Assembly (NCBI RefSeq): GCF_039907765.1
Contig: NZ_JARDJI010000001.1
Span: 372,001 to 436,000 of the forward strand
Source of the DNA: Aminobacter sp039907765
GTDB taxonomy: Bacteria; Pseudomonadota; Alphaproteobacteria; Rhizobiales; Rhizobiaceae
Length of the DNA: 64,000 nucleotides
Direction: 5' to 3'
Shown piece after piece: positions 7,910-16,684 of this stretch (position 1 is its first letter; every line of letters begins with the position of its first letter). The translations under genes were made by a program, and so were the position numbers. The notes below the pieces were generated by a model that was not told where the DNA came from, made no database searches, and was given only the letters and a program-made list of their open reading frames with translations.

Positions 7910-9118
7910 CTACTCCGCGGCCACCGGTGAGGGCGCGCGGACGCCGCGATGCAGCTTTCCCTGGCCGACGAAGGTGATGATCAGGGCGACGAAGCCGGCG
8001 GCAAGCGAGATCATGAAGCCGCTGGTCGGGCCGAGCACGTCGATGAACCAGCCAGAGGCCGACGAGCCGGCGGCCATGCCTATGGAGATGCCGGTGATCG
8101 CCCAGGTCATGCCTTCGGTCAGCTTCGTCGACGGCACGAGTTTTTCCACCAGCGCCATCGACAGGATGATGGTCGGCGACACCGCCAGGCCGGCGAAGAA
8201 GAACACGACGGCGAGCGTGGCGATGTTGGAGACCATCATCAGCGGCAGGGTCGTCAGCGCCGCCAGCGCGATCGCCATCAGCAACTGCCGGGCAAGCGGC
8301 ATCCGGATCTTCAGCGCGCCGAAGGCGAGGCCGGCGACCAGCGAGCCCGCGGCATAGGCCGACAGCGCGAAGCCGGCGGCAGCCTTGTTACCCTGGCCCT
8401 CGGCGAAAGCCACAGCCGTCACCTCGGCCGTGCCGAAGATCGCGCCGATGGCGATCAGCGTCAGCACGATGACCTGCAGCGAGCCGAGCCGGATCACCGA
8501 GGCGCCGTCGCTCCTGTTGCGTGCTTGGACGGGCGGCTCGGTCGCCGTCTGCGCCGCAAACAGCATGTTGCCGATGGCGAGCAGGACGGTTGCGACCAGC
8601 GGACCCGCCTCGGGGAAGACGCCGACGCTGAGCCCGATGGCAACGATCGGGCCGGTCATGAATATGACCTCGTCGACCACAGATTCGAAGGCGAACGCCG
8701 TGTGCAATTTGGGCGTGCCGCTATAGAGCGCGGTCCAGCGCGCCCTTATCATCGCGCTCATGCTCGGCATGGCGCCGGCAAGCACCGCGAAGGCGAACAG
8801 CAACCAATTCGGCGCGCCGTAGCGGGTGGCCAGAATGAGCCCGGTCAAGGCGGCGACGGTCAAGAGCGTGCCGGGGATGATGATCCTGCGCTGGCCGAAG
8901 CGGTCGACCAGCCGCGAGACCTGCGGCGCGATGAGGGCATTGGAGAAGGCGAAGGTCGCAGCCACCGCACCGGCCAGCCAATATTCGCCGTGGGTTTCGG
9001 AAAGCATGGTGACAATGCCGAGCGTGATCATCGACAGCGGCAGGCGGGCGATGAAACCTGCTGCCGAAAAGGCCTTCGCGCCAGGCGCGGTGAAGATCTC
9101 GCCATAGGGGTTTGGCAT
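7910..9118 (-). CDS. MFS exporter paired with a divergent TetR regulator
   Basis: A 402-aa major facilitator superfamily protein with about twelve hydrophobic segments and the inter-helix motif RLVDRFGQRR between segments 2 and 3. The C-terminal half has GMTWAITGISIGMAAGSSASG. The divergent TetR gene and the two operator-like palindromes in the 121-bp gap make a drug or metabolite exporter most likely; the substrate is unknown. The ATG at 9118 is preferred over one 27 bp upstream because AGGA sits 7 nt before it. The 3' end is convergent with the preceding membrane protein, 52 bp apart. Confidence 0.9.
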   Translation of the reverse strand: MPNPYGEIFTAPGAKAFSAAGFIARLPLSMITLGIVTMLSETHGEYWLAGAVAATFAFSNALIAPQVSRLVDRFGQRRIIIPGTLLTVAALTGLILATRYGAPNWLLFAFAVLAGAMPSMSAMIRARWTALYSGTPKLHTAFAFESVVDEVIFMTGPIVAIGLSVGVFPEAGPLVATVLLAIGNMLFAAQTATEPPVQARNRSDGASVIRLGSLQVIVLTLIAIGAIFGTAEVTAVAFAEGQGNKAAAGFALSAYAAGSLVAGLAFGALKIRMPLARQLLMAIALAALTTLPLMMVSNIATLAVVFFFAGLAVSPTIILSMALVEKLVPSTKLTEGMTWAITGISIGMAAGSSASGWFIDVLGPTSGFMISLAAGFVALIITFVGQGKLHRGVRAPSPVAAE

Positions 9119-9152
9119 GGGAATATCCTGGAATTTCCGCCGCATGGCACTT

Positions 9153-9169
9153 ACATACGGCGCGTATGT
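9153..9169. promoter_or_regulatory. TetR-type operator 1, perfect 7-3-7 palindrome
   Basis: ACATACG-GCG-CGTATGT, a perfect palindrome 35 bp upstream of the MFS start. An almost identical site lies 53 bp away, about five helical turns, next to the tetR start. Placement between a divergent exporter and its TetR gene is the classic arrangement for autoregulation. Confidence 0.85.
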
Positions 9170-9205
9170 GAGTTAGTTAGGGGCGCAAGCTGGAAATGTC
9201 AATTC

Positions 9206-9222
9206 ACATACATTGCGTATGT
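9206..9222. promoter_or_regulatory. TetR-type operator 2, near-perfect palindrome
   Basis: ACATACA-TTG-CGTATGT has one mismatch from the arms of operator 1. It ends 17 bp before the tetR ATG, so a bound repressor would block its own gene. Two sites in phase suggest cooperative or independent control of both directions. Confidence 0.82.
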
Positions 9223-9239
9223 CATTTAAGGGTTTGCTG

Positions 9240-9845
9240 ATGCACAAACCGCGCAAGGAGATGATCGCCGAGACGCGCGCCAAGCTCACGGCCGCCGCGC
9301 GCCACGCGTTCGGCACGGTTGGCTACGCCGATGCGTCGATGGACGACTTCACCGCCGCGGCGGGGCTGACGCGCGGCGCGCTCTACCATCATTTCGGCGA
9401 CAAGAAGGGGCTGCTGGAGGCGGTGATCCTGCAGATCGACGCCGAGATGTCCGAGCGGCTGTGCGCGGTCGCCGCCCGGGCCGAAGCCCCCTGGCAGGGC
9501 TTCGTCGACGAGTGCATCGCCTACCTCGAAATGGCGCTGGAGCCGGAAATACAGCGCATCATGCTGCGCGACGGCCCCGCCGTGCTCGGCGATCCCTGGA
9601 ACTGGCCGACCCAGAGCGCCTGCATCCGCGCGATGACCGACAGCCTGCGCAGGCTGGTCGAGGACGGGACGCTGGTCGACATCGATCCCGAGGCCGCGGC
9701 GCGGCTGATCAACGGCGCCACCATCCACGCCGCCCAGTGGATCGCCAATGCCGACGATCCCAAGGCCGTGGCGCCGAAAGCCGTGAAGGCCACCAAGGCG
9801 ATGCTCGAAGGCCTGCGCGCAAGGGACGGCGCGGCTGCCGGGTGA
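9240..9845 (+). CDS. TetR/AcrR family repressor, probable regulator of the divergent MFS exporter
   Basis: A 201-aa regulator. The N-terminal helix-turn-helix reads SMDDFTAAAGLTRGALYHHF (residues about 37-56), with the usual GDKKGLLEAV after it. The C-terminal ligand domain (residues 75-200) is of the type seen in AcrR-like repressors. The ATG at 9240 was chosen because AAGGG lies 7 nt upstream; the alternatives at 9213 and 9219 would place the start within operator 2. The two 17-bp palindromes in the gap to the MFS gene are the expected binding sites. The ligand is unknown, probably a substrate of the exporter. Confidence 0.92.
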   Translation: MHKPRKEMIAETRAKLTAAARHAFGTVGYADASMDDFTAAAGLTRGALYHHFGDKKGLLEAVILQIDAEMSERLCAVAARAEAPWQGFVDECIAYLEMALEPEIQRIMLRDGPAVLGDPWNWPTQSACIRAMTDSLRRLVEDGTLVDIDPEAAARLINGATIHAAQWIANADDPKAVAPKAVKATKAMLEGLRARDGAAAG

Positions 9846-9918
9846 AGCCCGCCCATTTTCCCCAGGGCTTTGGCAGGTAGTGCGTGGTCTGGCCGACCAT
9901 TGCTGATAGAGTGGGGCG

Positions 9919-10845
9919 ATGACCACGCGGCTCTACACCCATCCGATCTACCTCGAACACCTGACGCCCGCCGGCCATCCCGAGCGGCCTGACCGGCTGC
10001 GCGCCATCCAGCGCGTGCTCGACGACGAGCCTTTCGAAACGCTCGACCGCGTCGAGGCGCCGGACGGCGACGAGCAGACGATTCTCTACGTCCATCCCGA
10101 GCCCTTCGTCGAAGGCATCCGCCGCAGGGTGCCGGAGGAGGGCATGGAGCGGATCGACGGCGACACGGTGCTGAGCCCGAAGAGCTGGCAGGCGGCGCTG
10201 ACGGCGATCGGTGCCGCCAATGCGGCCGTCGACGACGTTTTCGCCGGCAAGGCCGACAACGTCTTTGTCGCCTCGCGCCCGCCGGGCCATCACGCCGAAA
10301 AGACCACGGCGATGGGCTTCTGCCTGTTCAACAACGCGGCGATCGCGGCGCGACATGCCCAGAGACGGCATGGTGTCGAGCGCGTCGCCATCGTCGACTG
10401 GGACGTGCACCACGGCAACGGCACGCAGGACGTCTTCTGGCAAGATCCGAGCGTGCTTTACTGCTCGACCCACCAGATGCCGCTGTTTCCGGGCACCGGC
10501 GCGAGGAGCGAGACCGGCGTCGGCAACATCGTCAACGCGCCGCTGTCGCCCGACACCGGCAGCGACCATTTCCGCGAGGCGTTCCGCTCGCGCGTGCTGC
10601 CGGCGCTGGACAATTTCGCACCGGATCTGATCATCGTTTCGGCCGGCTTCGACGCGCATCACCGCGATCCGCTGGCCGAGATCAACCTGACCGAAGCCGA
10701 TTTCGACTGGGCGACGGGGCAATTGATGGACCGCGCCGCGCGGCATTCGTCGAACCGCCTCGTCAGCCTGCTCGAGGGCGGCTATGACCTGCAGGGGCTG
10801 GCCTTCTCGGTTGCCGCCCACGTTAAACGCCTGATGAAAGGATGA
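9919..10845 (+). CDS. histone deacetylase family protein (class II-like acetylpolyamine/lysine amidohydrolase)
   Basis: A 308-aa zinc hydrolase of the arginase/deacetylase fold. Visible active-site elements: RPPGHHAE (the His pair), VDWDVHHGNGT (Asp and His zinc ligands), SAGFDAH (third zinc Asp) and EGGY with the catalytic Tyr. Bacterial members deacetylate small amines or proteins; the natural substrate cannot be told from sequence. Its stop codon is 3 bp before the xseB start, so the two are co-transcribed. Confidence 0.93.
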   Translation: MTTRLYTHPIYLEHLTPAGHPERPDRLRAIQRVLDDEPFETLDRVEAPDGDEQTILYVHPEPFVEGIRRRVPEEGMERIDGDTVLSPKSWQAALTAIGAANAAVDDVFAGKADNVFVASRPPGHHAEKTTAMGFCLFNNAAIAARHAQRRHGVERVAIVDWDVHHGNGTQDVFWQDPSVLYCSTHQMPLFPGTGARSETGVGNIVNAPLSPDTGSDHFREAFRSRVLPALDNFAPDLIIVSAGFDAHHRDPLAEINLTEADFDWATGQLMDRAARHSSNRLVSLLEGGYDLQGLAFSVAAHVKRLMKG

Positions 10846-10848
10846 ACC

Positions 10849-11100
10849 ATGGCCGTCGAGCCCAATGACGAAATCAAGGCGATGAGCTTCGAGCAGGCGC
10901 TGGCCGCTCTGGAAAAGATCGTCGACGACCTCGAGCGCGGCGACGTGCCGCTCGACCAGTCGATCAAGATCTACGAGCGCGGCGAGGCACTGAAGGCGCA
11001 TTGCGACCGGCTGCTGAAATCGGCCGAGGACAAGGTCGAGAAGATCCGCCTGTCGCGCGACGGCAAGCCCGTCGGCACGGAGCCGCTCGACGCCGAGTGA
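10849..11100 (+). CDS. xseB: exodeoxyribonuclease VII small subunit
   Basis: An 83-aa protein with the XseB core MSFEQALAALEKIVDDLERGD followed by a long helix (SIKIYERGEALKAHCDRLL). XseB partners with XseA to degrade single-stranded DNA; xseA is not in this window. It is 3 bp after the HDAC-like gene. In many alphaproteobacteria xseB precedes dxs, sometimes with ispA between; here two other genes lie between. Confidence 0.95.
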   Translation: MAVEPNDEIKAMSFEQALAALEKIVDDLERGDVPLDQSIKIYERGEALKAHCDRLLKSAEDKVEKIRLSRDGKPVGTEPLDAE

Positions 11101-11183
11101 CCGGCGGCGGAATGGCTTGACGTCGCGGTATGTTGCGCCCAGTTAAGGGGTGCCCATAGGTTGATGAAGCCCGGGAGCAGGCG

Positions 11184-11450
11184 ATGTGCCGCAACATCAA
11201 GACACTGTTCAATTTCGAACCGCCGGCGACGCATGACGAAATCCGCGACGCGGCACTTCAGTTCGTCCGCAAGCTGAGCGGATCGACGAAGCCCTCGAAG
11301 AAGAACGAAGAGGCGTTCTTCCTCGCGGTGGACCGGATTGCCGACGCCGCGCACGAGATGCTGCATGCGATGGAAACGCACCAGCATCCCCGCAATCGCG
11401 AGGAGGAGGCAGCCAAGGCGAAGGCGCGCTCGGCGCTGAGGTTCGCCTGA
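11184..11450 (+). CDS. DUF2277 family small protein
   Basis: An 88-aa protein beginning MCRNIKTLFNFEPPATHDEI, the recognisable start of DUF2277, with RDAALQFVRKLSGSTKPSKKN and ending in a charged helix. Its function is not known. SD-like GGAGCAGG precedes the start. It lies between xseB and the pirin gene, same direction, separated by 83 and 50 bp. Confidence 0.9.
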   Translation: MCRNIKTLFNFEPPATHDEIRDAALQFVRKLSGSTKPSKKNEEAFFLAVDRIADAAHEMLHAMETHQHPRNREEEAAKAKARSALRFA

Positions 11451-11500
11451 GTGGACCGGCTCCGGCGACAACCACGCTTCAACCAGCTCAGGATGCAGCC

Positions 11501-12421
11501 ATGAGTTTCTTCCCAGCCGAAGACCCGACACCGGGCGATGCCTTCTCCTGCGACCAGATCGAACTGATGGTCGTGCCCAACGCCAAGGACATAGACGGCT
11601 TCCAGGTTCGCCGCGCGCTGCCCACTGCCAAGCGCCGGCTGGTCGGGCCGTTCATTTTCTTCGACCGCATGGGGCCGGCGATCCTCAGGGCAGGGCACGC
11701 GCTCGACGTGCGTCCGCATCCGCATATCGGCCTCGCAACCGTCACCTATCTGTTCGACGGCAAGATCAGGCACCGCGATTCGCTCGGCACCGAGATGGTG
11801 ATCGCGCCGGGCGACGTGAACCTGATGACCGCCGGCCGCGGCATCGTGCACTCCGAGCGTACGCCCGAGGAGCTGCGAGGCGCGCCGATGTCGATCTCGG
11901 GCCTGCAGACCTGGCTGGCGCTGCCAGACGCCAGGGAGGAGATGGCGCCGCTGTTCGAGAACACGGCCGCCGCCGGGTTGCCGACCTTCGACGGCGACGG
12001 CGCTTCCGGCCGCCTCATCATCGGCGAGTTCAAGGGCGTCAAATCGCCGGTGCGCCAGGCTTCCGATACGCTCTATGCCGACATCCGGCTGGCCCCGGGC
12101 GCCAGGATCAAGATCCCGGCCGATGCCGAGGAGCGCGCGATCTACACCCTGGGCGGCGAGATCGACATTCTGGGCGACCGCTTCCCGATCGAGCGGCTGC
12201 TGGTGTTCCGTCCCGGCGACGAGATCGTGGTGTCGTCGGAGCGTGGCGCCCACTTCATGCTGTTCGGCGGGGCGTCGCTGGGCACCAAGCGCTATATCTG
12301 GTGGAACTTCGTCTCTTCCTCGAAGGAGCGCATCGAGCAGGCCAAGAATGAATGGAAGACCGGCCGCTTCGATATCGTTCCAGGCGATGAGGAGGAGTTC
12401 ATCCCGCTGCCTGAGGGGTGA
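11501..12421 (+). CDS. pirin family protein (bicupin)
   Basis: A 306-aa cupin-superfamily protein. The N-terminal cupin has VRPHPHIGLATVTYLFDG and GIVHSERTP, matching the His-His-His-Glu metal site of pirins. The C-terminal half is the second cupin (PGARIKIPADAEERAIYTLGGE). Some bacterial pirins act as quercetin dioxygenases or bind enzymes; the role here is unknown. It is transcribed with DUF2277 upstream and dxs 71 bp downstream. Confidence 0.94.
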   Translation: MSFFPAEDPTPGDAFSCDQIELMVVPNAKDIDGFQVRRALPTAKRRLVGPFIFFDRMGPAILRAGHALDVRPHPHIGLATVTYLFDGKIRHRDSLGTEMVIAPGDVNLMTAGRGIVHSERTPEELRGAPMSISGLQTWLALPDAREEMAPLFENTAAAGLPTFDGDGASGRLIIGEFKGVKSPVRQASDTLYADIRLAPGARIKIPADAEERAIYTLGGEIDILGDRFPIERLLVFRPGDEIVVSSERGAHFMLFGGASLGTKRYIWWNFVSSSKERIEQAKNEWKTGRFDIVPGDEEEFIPLPEG

Positions 12422-12492
12422 GCGCGGTACCGCCACGCATTTACTTTCCAGGCCCGTCGCCGTATCTGCCGAAGTTCAACTGGTGCGGATTG

Positions 12493-14406
12493 ATGAACGC
12501 AAAGCCCGAAACGCCACTGCTCGACAAGATTCGCCTGCCGGCGGACCTGCGTGCGCTGGACGAAGCCCAGCTGCCGCAGCTCGCCAGCGAACTGCGGGCG
12601 GAACTGATCGACGTCGTGTCGCAGACCGGCGGCCATCTCGGCGCGGGCCTCGGCGTGGTCGAGCTGACGGTGGCGCTGCACTACGTCTTCGACACGCCGG
12701 ACGACCGCATCATCTGGGACGTCGGCCACCAGGCCTATCCGCACAAGATCCTGACCGGCCGGCGCGAGCGCATGCGCACGCTGCGCCAGGAGGGCGGGCT
12801 CTCCGGCTTCACCAAGCGAGCCGAGAGCGAGTACGACCCGTTCGGCACGGCGCATTCGTCGACCTCGATCTCGGCCGGCCTCGGCATGGCCGTGGCGCGC
12901 GATCTCCAGGGCGGCAGGAACAACGTGATCGCCGTGATCGGCGATGGCGCGATGTCGGCCGGCATGGCCTATGAGGCGATGAACAATGCCGGCGCGCTCG
13001 ACGCCCGGCTGATCGTCATCCTCAACGACAACGACATGTCGATCGCCCCGCCCGCCGGCGCGATGAGCGCCTACCTGGCGCGTCTCGCCTCGGGCCGCAC
13101 CTATGCGGGCGTGCGCGAACTCGGCAAGAAGCTGACCTCCTATCTCGGCCGCCGCGTCGACCGCGCCATCACCCGCGCCGTCGAGCATGCGCGCGGCTTC
13201 GTCACCGGCGGCACGCTGTTCGAGGAGATGGGCTTCTTCCACATCGGCCCGATCGACGGCCACAATCTCGAGCATCTCGTGCCGGTGCTGAAGAACGTGC
13301 GCGACAACGGCACCGGGCCGGTGCTGATCCACGTCGTTACCCAGAAGGGCAAGGGCTATGCCCCGGCGGAAGCCGCCGCCGACAAGTATCACGGCGTCAA
13401 CAAGTTCGACGTCATCACCGGCGCCCAGGCCAAGGCGCCGGCGAACGCCCCGAGCTATACCAAGGTGTTCGCCGAGAGCCTGATCCAGGAAGCGCGCGAG
13501 GACGACAAGATCGTCGCCGTTACCGCGGCCATGCCCTCGGGCACCGGCCTCGACCTGTTCGGCCAGGCGTTTCCGTCGCGCACCTTCGACGTGGCGATCG
13601 CCGAGCAGCACGCGGTGACGTTTGCGGCAGGCATCGCGACCGAGGGCTACAAGCCGTTCGTGGCGATCTACTCGACCTTCCTGCAGCGTGCCTACGACCA
13701 GGTGGTGCATGACGTGGCGATCCAGAAGCTGCCGGTGCGCTTCCCCATCGACCGCGCCGGCTTCGTCGGGGCCGACGGCCCGACCCATTGCGGCGCTTTC
13801 GACACCGCCTATCTCGCGGCGCTGCCCGATTTCGTGGTGATGGCAGCAAGCGACGAGGCCGAGCTGCGCCACATGGTGCGCACGGCGGCCGAGTATGACG
13901 AAGGCCCGATCTCGTTCCGCTATCCGCGCGGCAACGGCGTCGGCGTCGACATGCCCGAGCGCGGGCAGGTGCTGGAGATCGGCAAGGGCCGCATCGTCAA
14001 GGAAGGCACCAAGGTGGCGCTGCTGTCCTTCGGCACGCGCCTCAAGGACTGCCTGCTCGCCGCCGAGGAGCTGGGCGCGGCCGGTCTCTCGACCACGGTT
14101 GCCGACGCGCGCTTCGCCAAGCCGCTGGACGAGGACCTGATCCGCCGCCTGGCGCGCTCGCACGAGGTGCTGGTGCTGGTCGAGGAGGGCTCGGTCGGCG
14201 GCTTCACCAGCCAGGTGCTGGATTTCCTCGCCCGCAACGGCCTGCTCGACAGCGGCCTCAAGGTCAGGCCGATGACGCTGCCCGACCGCTTCGTCGACCA
14301 CGCCAACCCCGACAAGATGTATGCCGACGCCGGGCTCGATGCCGCAGGCATCGTGCGGGCGGCATTCGCGGCGCTGGGCAAGTCGGTGCGGGCGGCGCGC
14401 GCCTGA
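12493..14406 (+). CDS. dxs: 1-deoxy-D-xylulose-5-phosphate synthase
   Basis: A 637-aa thiamine-diphosphate enzyme that condenses pyruvate with glyceraldehyde 3-phosphate, the entry step of the MEP isoprenoid pathway. It shows GGHLGAGLGVVELTVALHY, DVGHQAYPHKILTGR, the TPP motif GDGAMSAGMAYEAMNNAG and AIAEQHAVTFAAG. The ATG at 12493 gives the usual family length; the open frame extends upstream only into pirin's 3' end. ispH, a later step of the pathway, lies at 34355. It is followed by tlyA 41 bp on. Confidence 0.97.
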   Translation: MNAKPETPLLDKIRLPADLRALDEAQLPQLASELRAELIDVVSQTGGHLGAGLGVVELTVALHYVFDTPDDRIIWDVGHQAYPHKILTGRRERMRTLRQEGGLSGFTKRAESEYDPFGTAHSSTSISAGLGMAVARDLQGGRNNVIAVIGDGAMSAGMAYEAMNNAGALDARLIVILNDNDMSIAPPAGAMSAYLARLASGRTYAGVRELGKKLTSYLGRRVDRAITRAVEHARGFVTGGTLFEEMGFFHIGPIDGHNLEHLVPVLKNVRDNGTGPVLIHVVTQKGKGYAPAEAAADKYHGVNKFDVITGAQAKAPANAPSYTKVFAESLIQEAREDDKIVAVTAAMPSGTGLDLFGQAFPSRTFDVAIAEQHAVTFAAGIATEGYKPFVAIYSTFLQRAYDQVVHDVAIQKLPVRFPIDRAGFVGADGPTHCGAFDTAYLAALPDFVVMAASDEAELRHMVRTAAEYDEGPISFRYPRGNGVGVDMPERGQVLEIGKGRIVKEGTKVALLSFGTRLKDCLLAAEELGAAGLSTTVADARFAKPLDEDLIRRLARSHEVLVLVEEGSVGGFTSQVLDFLARNGLLDSGLKVRPMTLPDRFVDHANPDKMYADAGLDAAGIVRAAFAALGKSVRAARA

Positions 14407-14447
14407 CCGGCGCTTGCGTTGCGGCTGCGCATTCGCCATTGAAGGCC

Positions 14448-15212
14448 ATGGAAACATCTAGGCAAGCAAGCGCCGGCCTTAGGCTCGACGAGCTGCTCGT
14501 CAGCCGTGGGCTGTTCGCCAGCCGCTCGCGCGCCCGCGACGCGGTGGCGCGCGGTGCCGTGACGGTCGACGGCCAGCCGGCCAGGAAGCCCGGCCAGACG
14601 GTGTCGGCTAGTGTCGAGATTGCCGTCGACGACCCGGCACGGGCCTATGTGTCTCGCGCGGCCCTCAAGCTGATCGCAGGCCTCGACCATTTCGGCTTCG
14701 ATCCGGCGGGCACCCAGGCGCTCGACATCGGCGCCTCCACCGGCGGCTTCACCCAGGTGCTTCTCGAACGAGGGGCGGCGCACGTGGTCGCCATCGATGT
14801 CGGACACGGCCAGATGGACGAGGAGCTGAAGGCCGATCCACGCGTCACCTGCCGGGAAGGGCTGAATGCGCGCAATCTCGTGCTCGACGATCTCGACGGC
14901 CGCCGGCCGGATTTCTTGGTCTCGGACGTGAGCTTCATCTCGCTCAGGCTGGCCCTGCCCAATGCGCTCGAACTGGCTGCAGACGGAGCCAAAGGCGTGT
15001 TCCTGGTCAAGCCGCAATTCGAGGCGGGGCGCGAGGCGATCGGCAAGGGCGGCTTGTTGAAGAACCCGGCGGATGGCCCACGGATGGCCGAGGAATTGCG
15101 CGCCTGGCTCGACGCGATGCCCGGCTGGCGGGCGCTTGGTATCTGTGCCTCGCCCGTCGAAGGCGGCGACGGCAATCATGAATTTCTGCTCGGCGGAGTG
15201 AAGGATCGATGA
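14448..15212 (+). CDS. tlyA: TlyA family rRNA (cytidine-2'-O)-methyltransferase
   Basis: A 254-aa protein with an N-terminal S4 RNA-binding domain (LRLDELLVSRGLFASRSRAR, about residues 10-75) and a Rossmann methyltransferase of the FtsJ type whose SAM motif is ALDIGASTGGFTQ. TlyA enzymes 2'-O-methylate rRNA; older annotations call them hemolysin A. The ATG at 14448 has GAAGG rather close; a TTG 9 bp upstream is possible. The stop overlaps the next start by 4 nt (ATGA), so the two RNA-modification genes are translationally coupled. Confidence 0.94.
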   Translation: METSRQASAGLRLDELLVSRGLFASRSRARDAVARGAVTVDGQPARKPGQTVSASVEIAVDDPARAYVSRAALKLIAGLDHFGFDPAGTQALDIGASTGGFTQVLLERGAAHVVAIDVGHGQMDEELKADPRVTCREGLNARNLVLDDLDGRRPDFLVSDVSFISLRLALPNALELAADGAKGVFLVKPQFEAGREAIGKGGLLKNPADGPRMAEELRAWLDAMPGWRALGICASPVEGGDGNHEFLLGGVKDR

Positions 15213-16450
15213 CGGTGCGTTTCGAGATCGCGCGGCTGGGCGGACATGGCGACGGCGTCGCCGACGTCGATGGCGGCCATGTCTTCATCCCCTTCACGCT
15301 GCCCGGCGAGACGGTGACCGCGGCGCGCGACAAGGACCGCGCGCAACTGCTGGCCGTGCTGGACGCATCGCCGGAGCGCATCGCACCCGCCTGCAGGCAC
15401 TTCACCGAATGCGGCGGCTGCGCGATCCAGCATATCGAGGACGGCGCCTATCGCGAATGGAAGCGCGGGCTGGTGGCCCATGCGCTGAAGGGCAGGGGCA
15501 TAGATGTCCAGGTTGGCGAATTGGTTGCTTGCCCGCCGCAAAGCCGCAGGCGCGCGGCCTTCACCGCGCGCAACACCGAGACGGGGCTCCACCTCGGCTA
15601 CAACAAGGCGTTTTCCCACACCCTCGTCGATATCGAGGAATGCCCGGTCCTGCTGCCGTCCATCGTCGAGGCGGCGGGCACCTTGCGGCACCTTGCCGGG
15701 ATCATTTCCAACACCTCCAAGCCTTTCAAGTTCCTGGTCACTGCCACCGAGACCGGTTTCGACGTGGCGGCTGCCGATTGCGGCAAGCCGACCGAAGCGA
15801 TCCGCCGCGCCGCGACCGATTTCGTCGTCAAGTCCGGGATCGCCAGGCTTTCCATCGACGGCGAGATCATCGTCGAGCCGGTCAAGCCGACGCTGTCCTT
15901 CGGTTCCGCAATGGTGACCCCGCCTCCCGGCGGCTTCGTCCAGGCGGTCGCGGCTGCCGAGGAGGCTATGGCCGGGCTCGTCGTGGAACACCTGCGCAAG
16001 GCCAAGAAGGTCGCGGACCTCTATTCCGGCTGCGGGACATTCTCGCTGCGTCTCGCCGCGAAATCCGAGGTCCATGCGGTGGAAGGCGATGCCGCGTCGC
16101 TCACAGCCCTCGACCGCGGCTTCCGCTTCGCCAGCGGGTTGAAGCGCGTGACCGTCGAGCGCCGCGACCTCGACCGCCGGCCGCTGACCTTCAAGGAACT
16201 CAACGCTTTCGACGGCATCGCCTTCGATCCGCCGCGGGCAGGGGCCGAGGACCAGTGCAAGCAGATCGCCCGCTCCGACGTGCCCTATGTCGCGGCCGTG
16301 TCGTGCAACCCGGCGACGCTGGCGCGGGATCTCAGGATCCTCATCGACGGCGGCTACACGCTGAAGAGCGTCACGCCGATCGACCAGTTCCTCTGGTCGC
16401 ATCACGTCGAGGCGGTGGCGTTGCTGGAGAAGCCGAAGCGGCGGCGCTAG
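15209..16450 (+). CDS. class I SAM-dependent RNA uracil-C5 methyltransferase (RlmD/RumA-like)
   Basis: A 413-aa TrmA/RumA-family enzyme. An N-terminal TRAM-like segment (residues 1-60) is followed by Cys residues CRHFTECGGC and a later CPVLL, the usual 4Fe-4S site. The SAM motif DLYSGCGTFSLRLA, the FDPPRAG motif and the catalytic Cys in VSCNPATLARDL are all present, with SHHVEAVALLEK at the end. These features fit 5-methyluridine formation in 23S rRNA; the exact position is inferred from the family. It overlaps tlyA by 4 nt. Confidence 0.92.
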   Translation: MTVRFEIARLGGHGDGVADVDGGHVFIPFTLPGETVTAARDKDRAQLLAVLDASPERIAPACRHFTECGGCAIQHIEDGAYREWKRGLVAHALKGRGIDVQVGELVACPPQSRRRAAFTARNTETGLHLGYNKAFSHTLVDIEECPVLLPSIVEAAGTLRHLAGIISNTSKPFKFLVTATETGFDVAAADCGKPTEAIRRAATDFVVKSGIARLSIDGEIIVEPVKPTLSFGSAMVTPPPGGFVQAVAAAEEAMAGLVVEHLRKAKKVADLYSGCGTFSLRLAAKSEVHAVEGDAASLTALDRGFRFASGLKRVTVERRDLDRRPLTFKELNAFDGIAFDPPRAGAEDQCKQIARSDVPYVAAVSCNPATLARDLRILIDGGYTLKSVTPIDQFLWSHHVEAVALLEKPKRRR

Positions 16451-16684
16451 CCGCTGCCACGGCCGGGCCGTGCTGAGGCTCGAACGGTAAACTCTACACT
16501 GCAAGTCAGCCCTCGGCTGGCATCTTGCTCGGCCTCGGCGCGCCGGCCGGTCGTAGCCGCCCTGCCGTTTGCCTCGCCGGCGACGGCGGCATAGAGTTCA
16601 GATTGCCCGCAGGGGCTCGGGCCCGGGGTCCCTGTTGCCGCCGATCGTGAACGCCTCGCATTCCTCTGTTCCGGAGAAATTGCA

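Noticed and set aside
12292..14457. 721-codon open frame on the minus strand
   Set aside because: Antisense to dxs, with low-complexity Arg/His/Ala composition and no motif; an artefact of GC-rich third codon positions.
14448..15212. Hemolysin function for TlyA
   Set aside because: The S4 plus FtsJ-type methyltransferase architecture supports rRNA methylation; the hemolysin name is historical.
16451..16684. Possible small gene or regulatory RNA upstream of gabT
   Set aside because: 234 bp with only weak GC-rich hairpins and no supported frame; nothing specific can be claimed.
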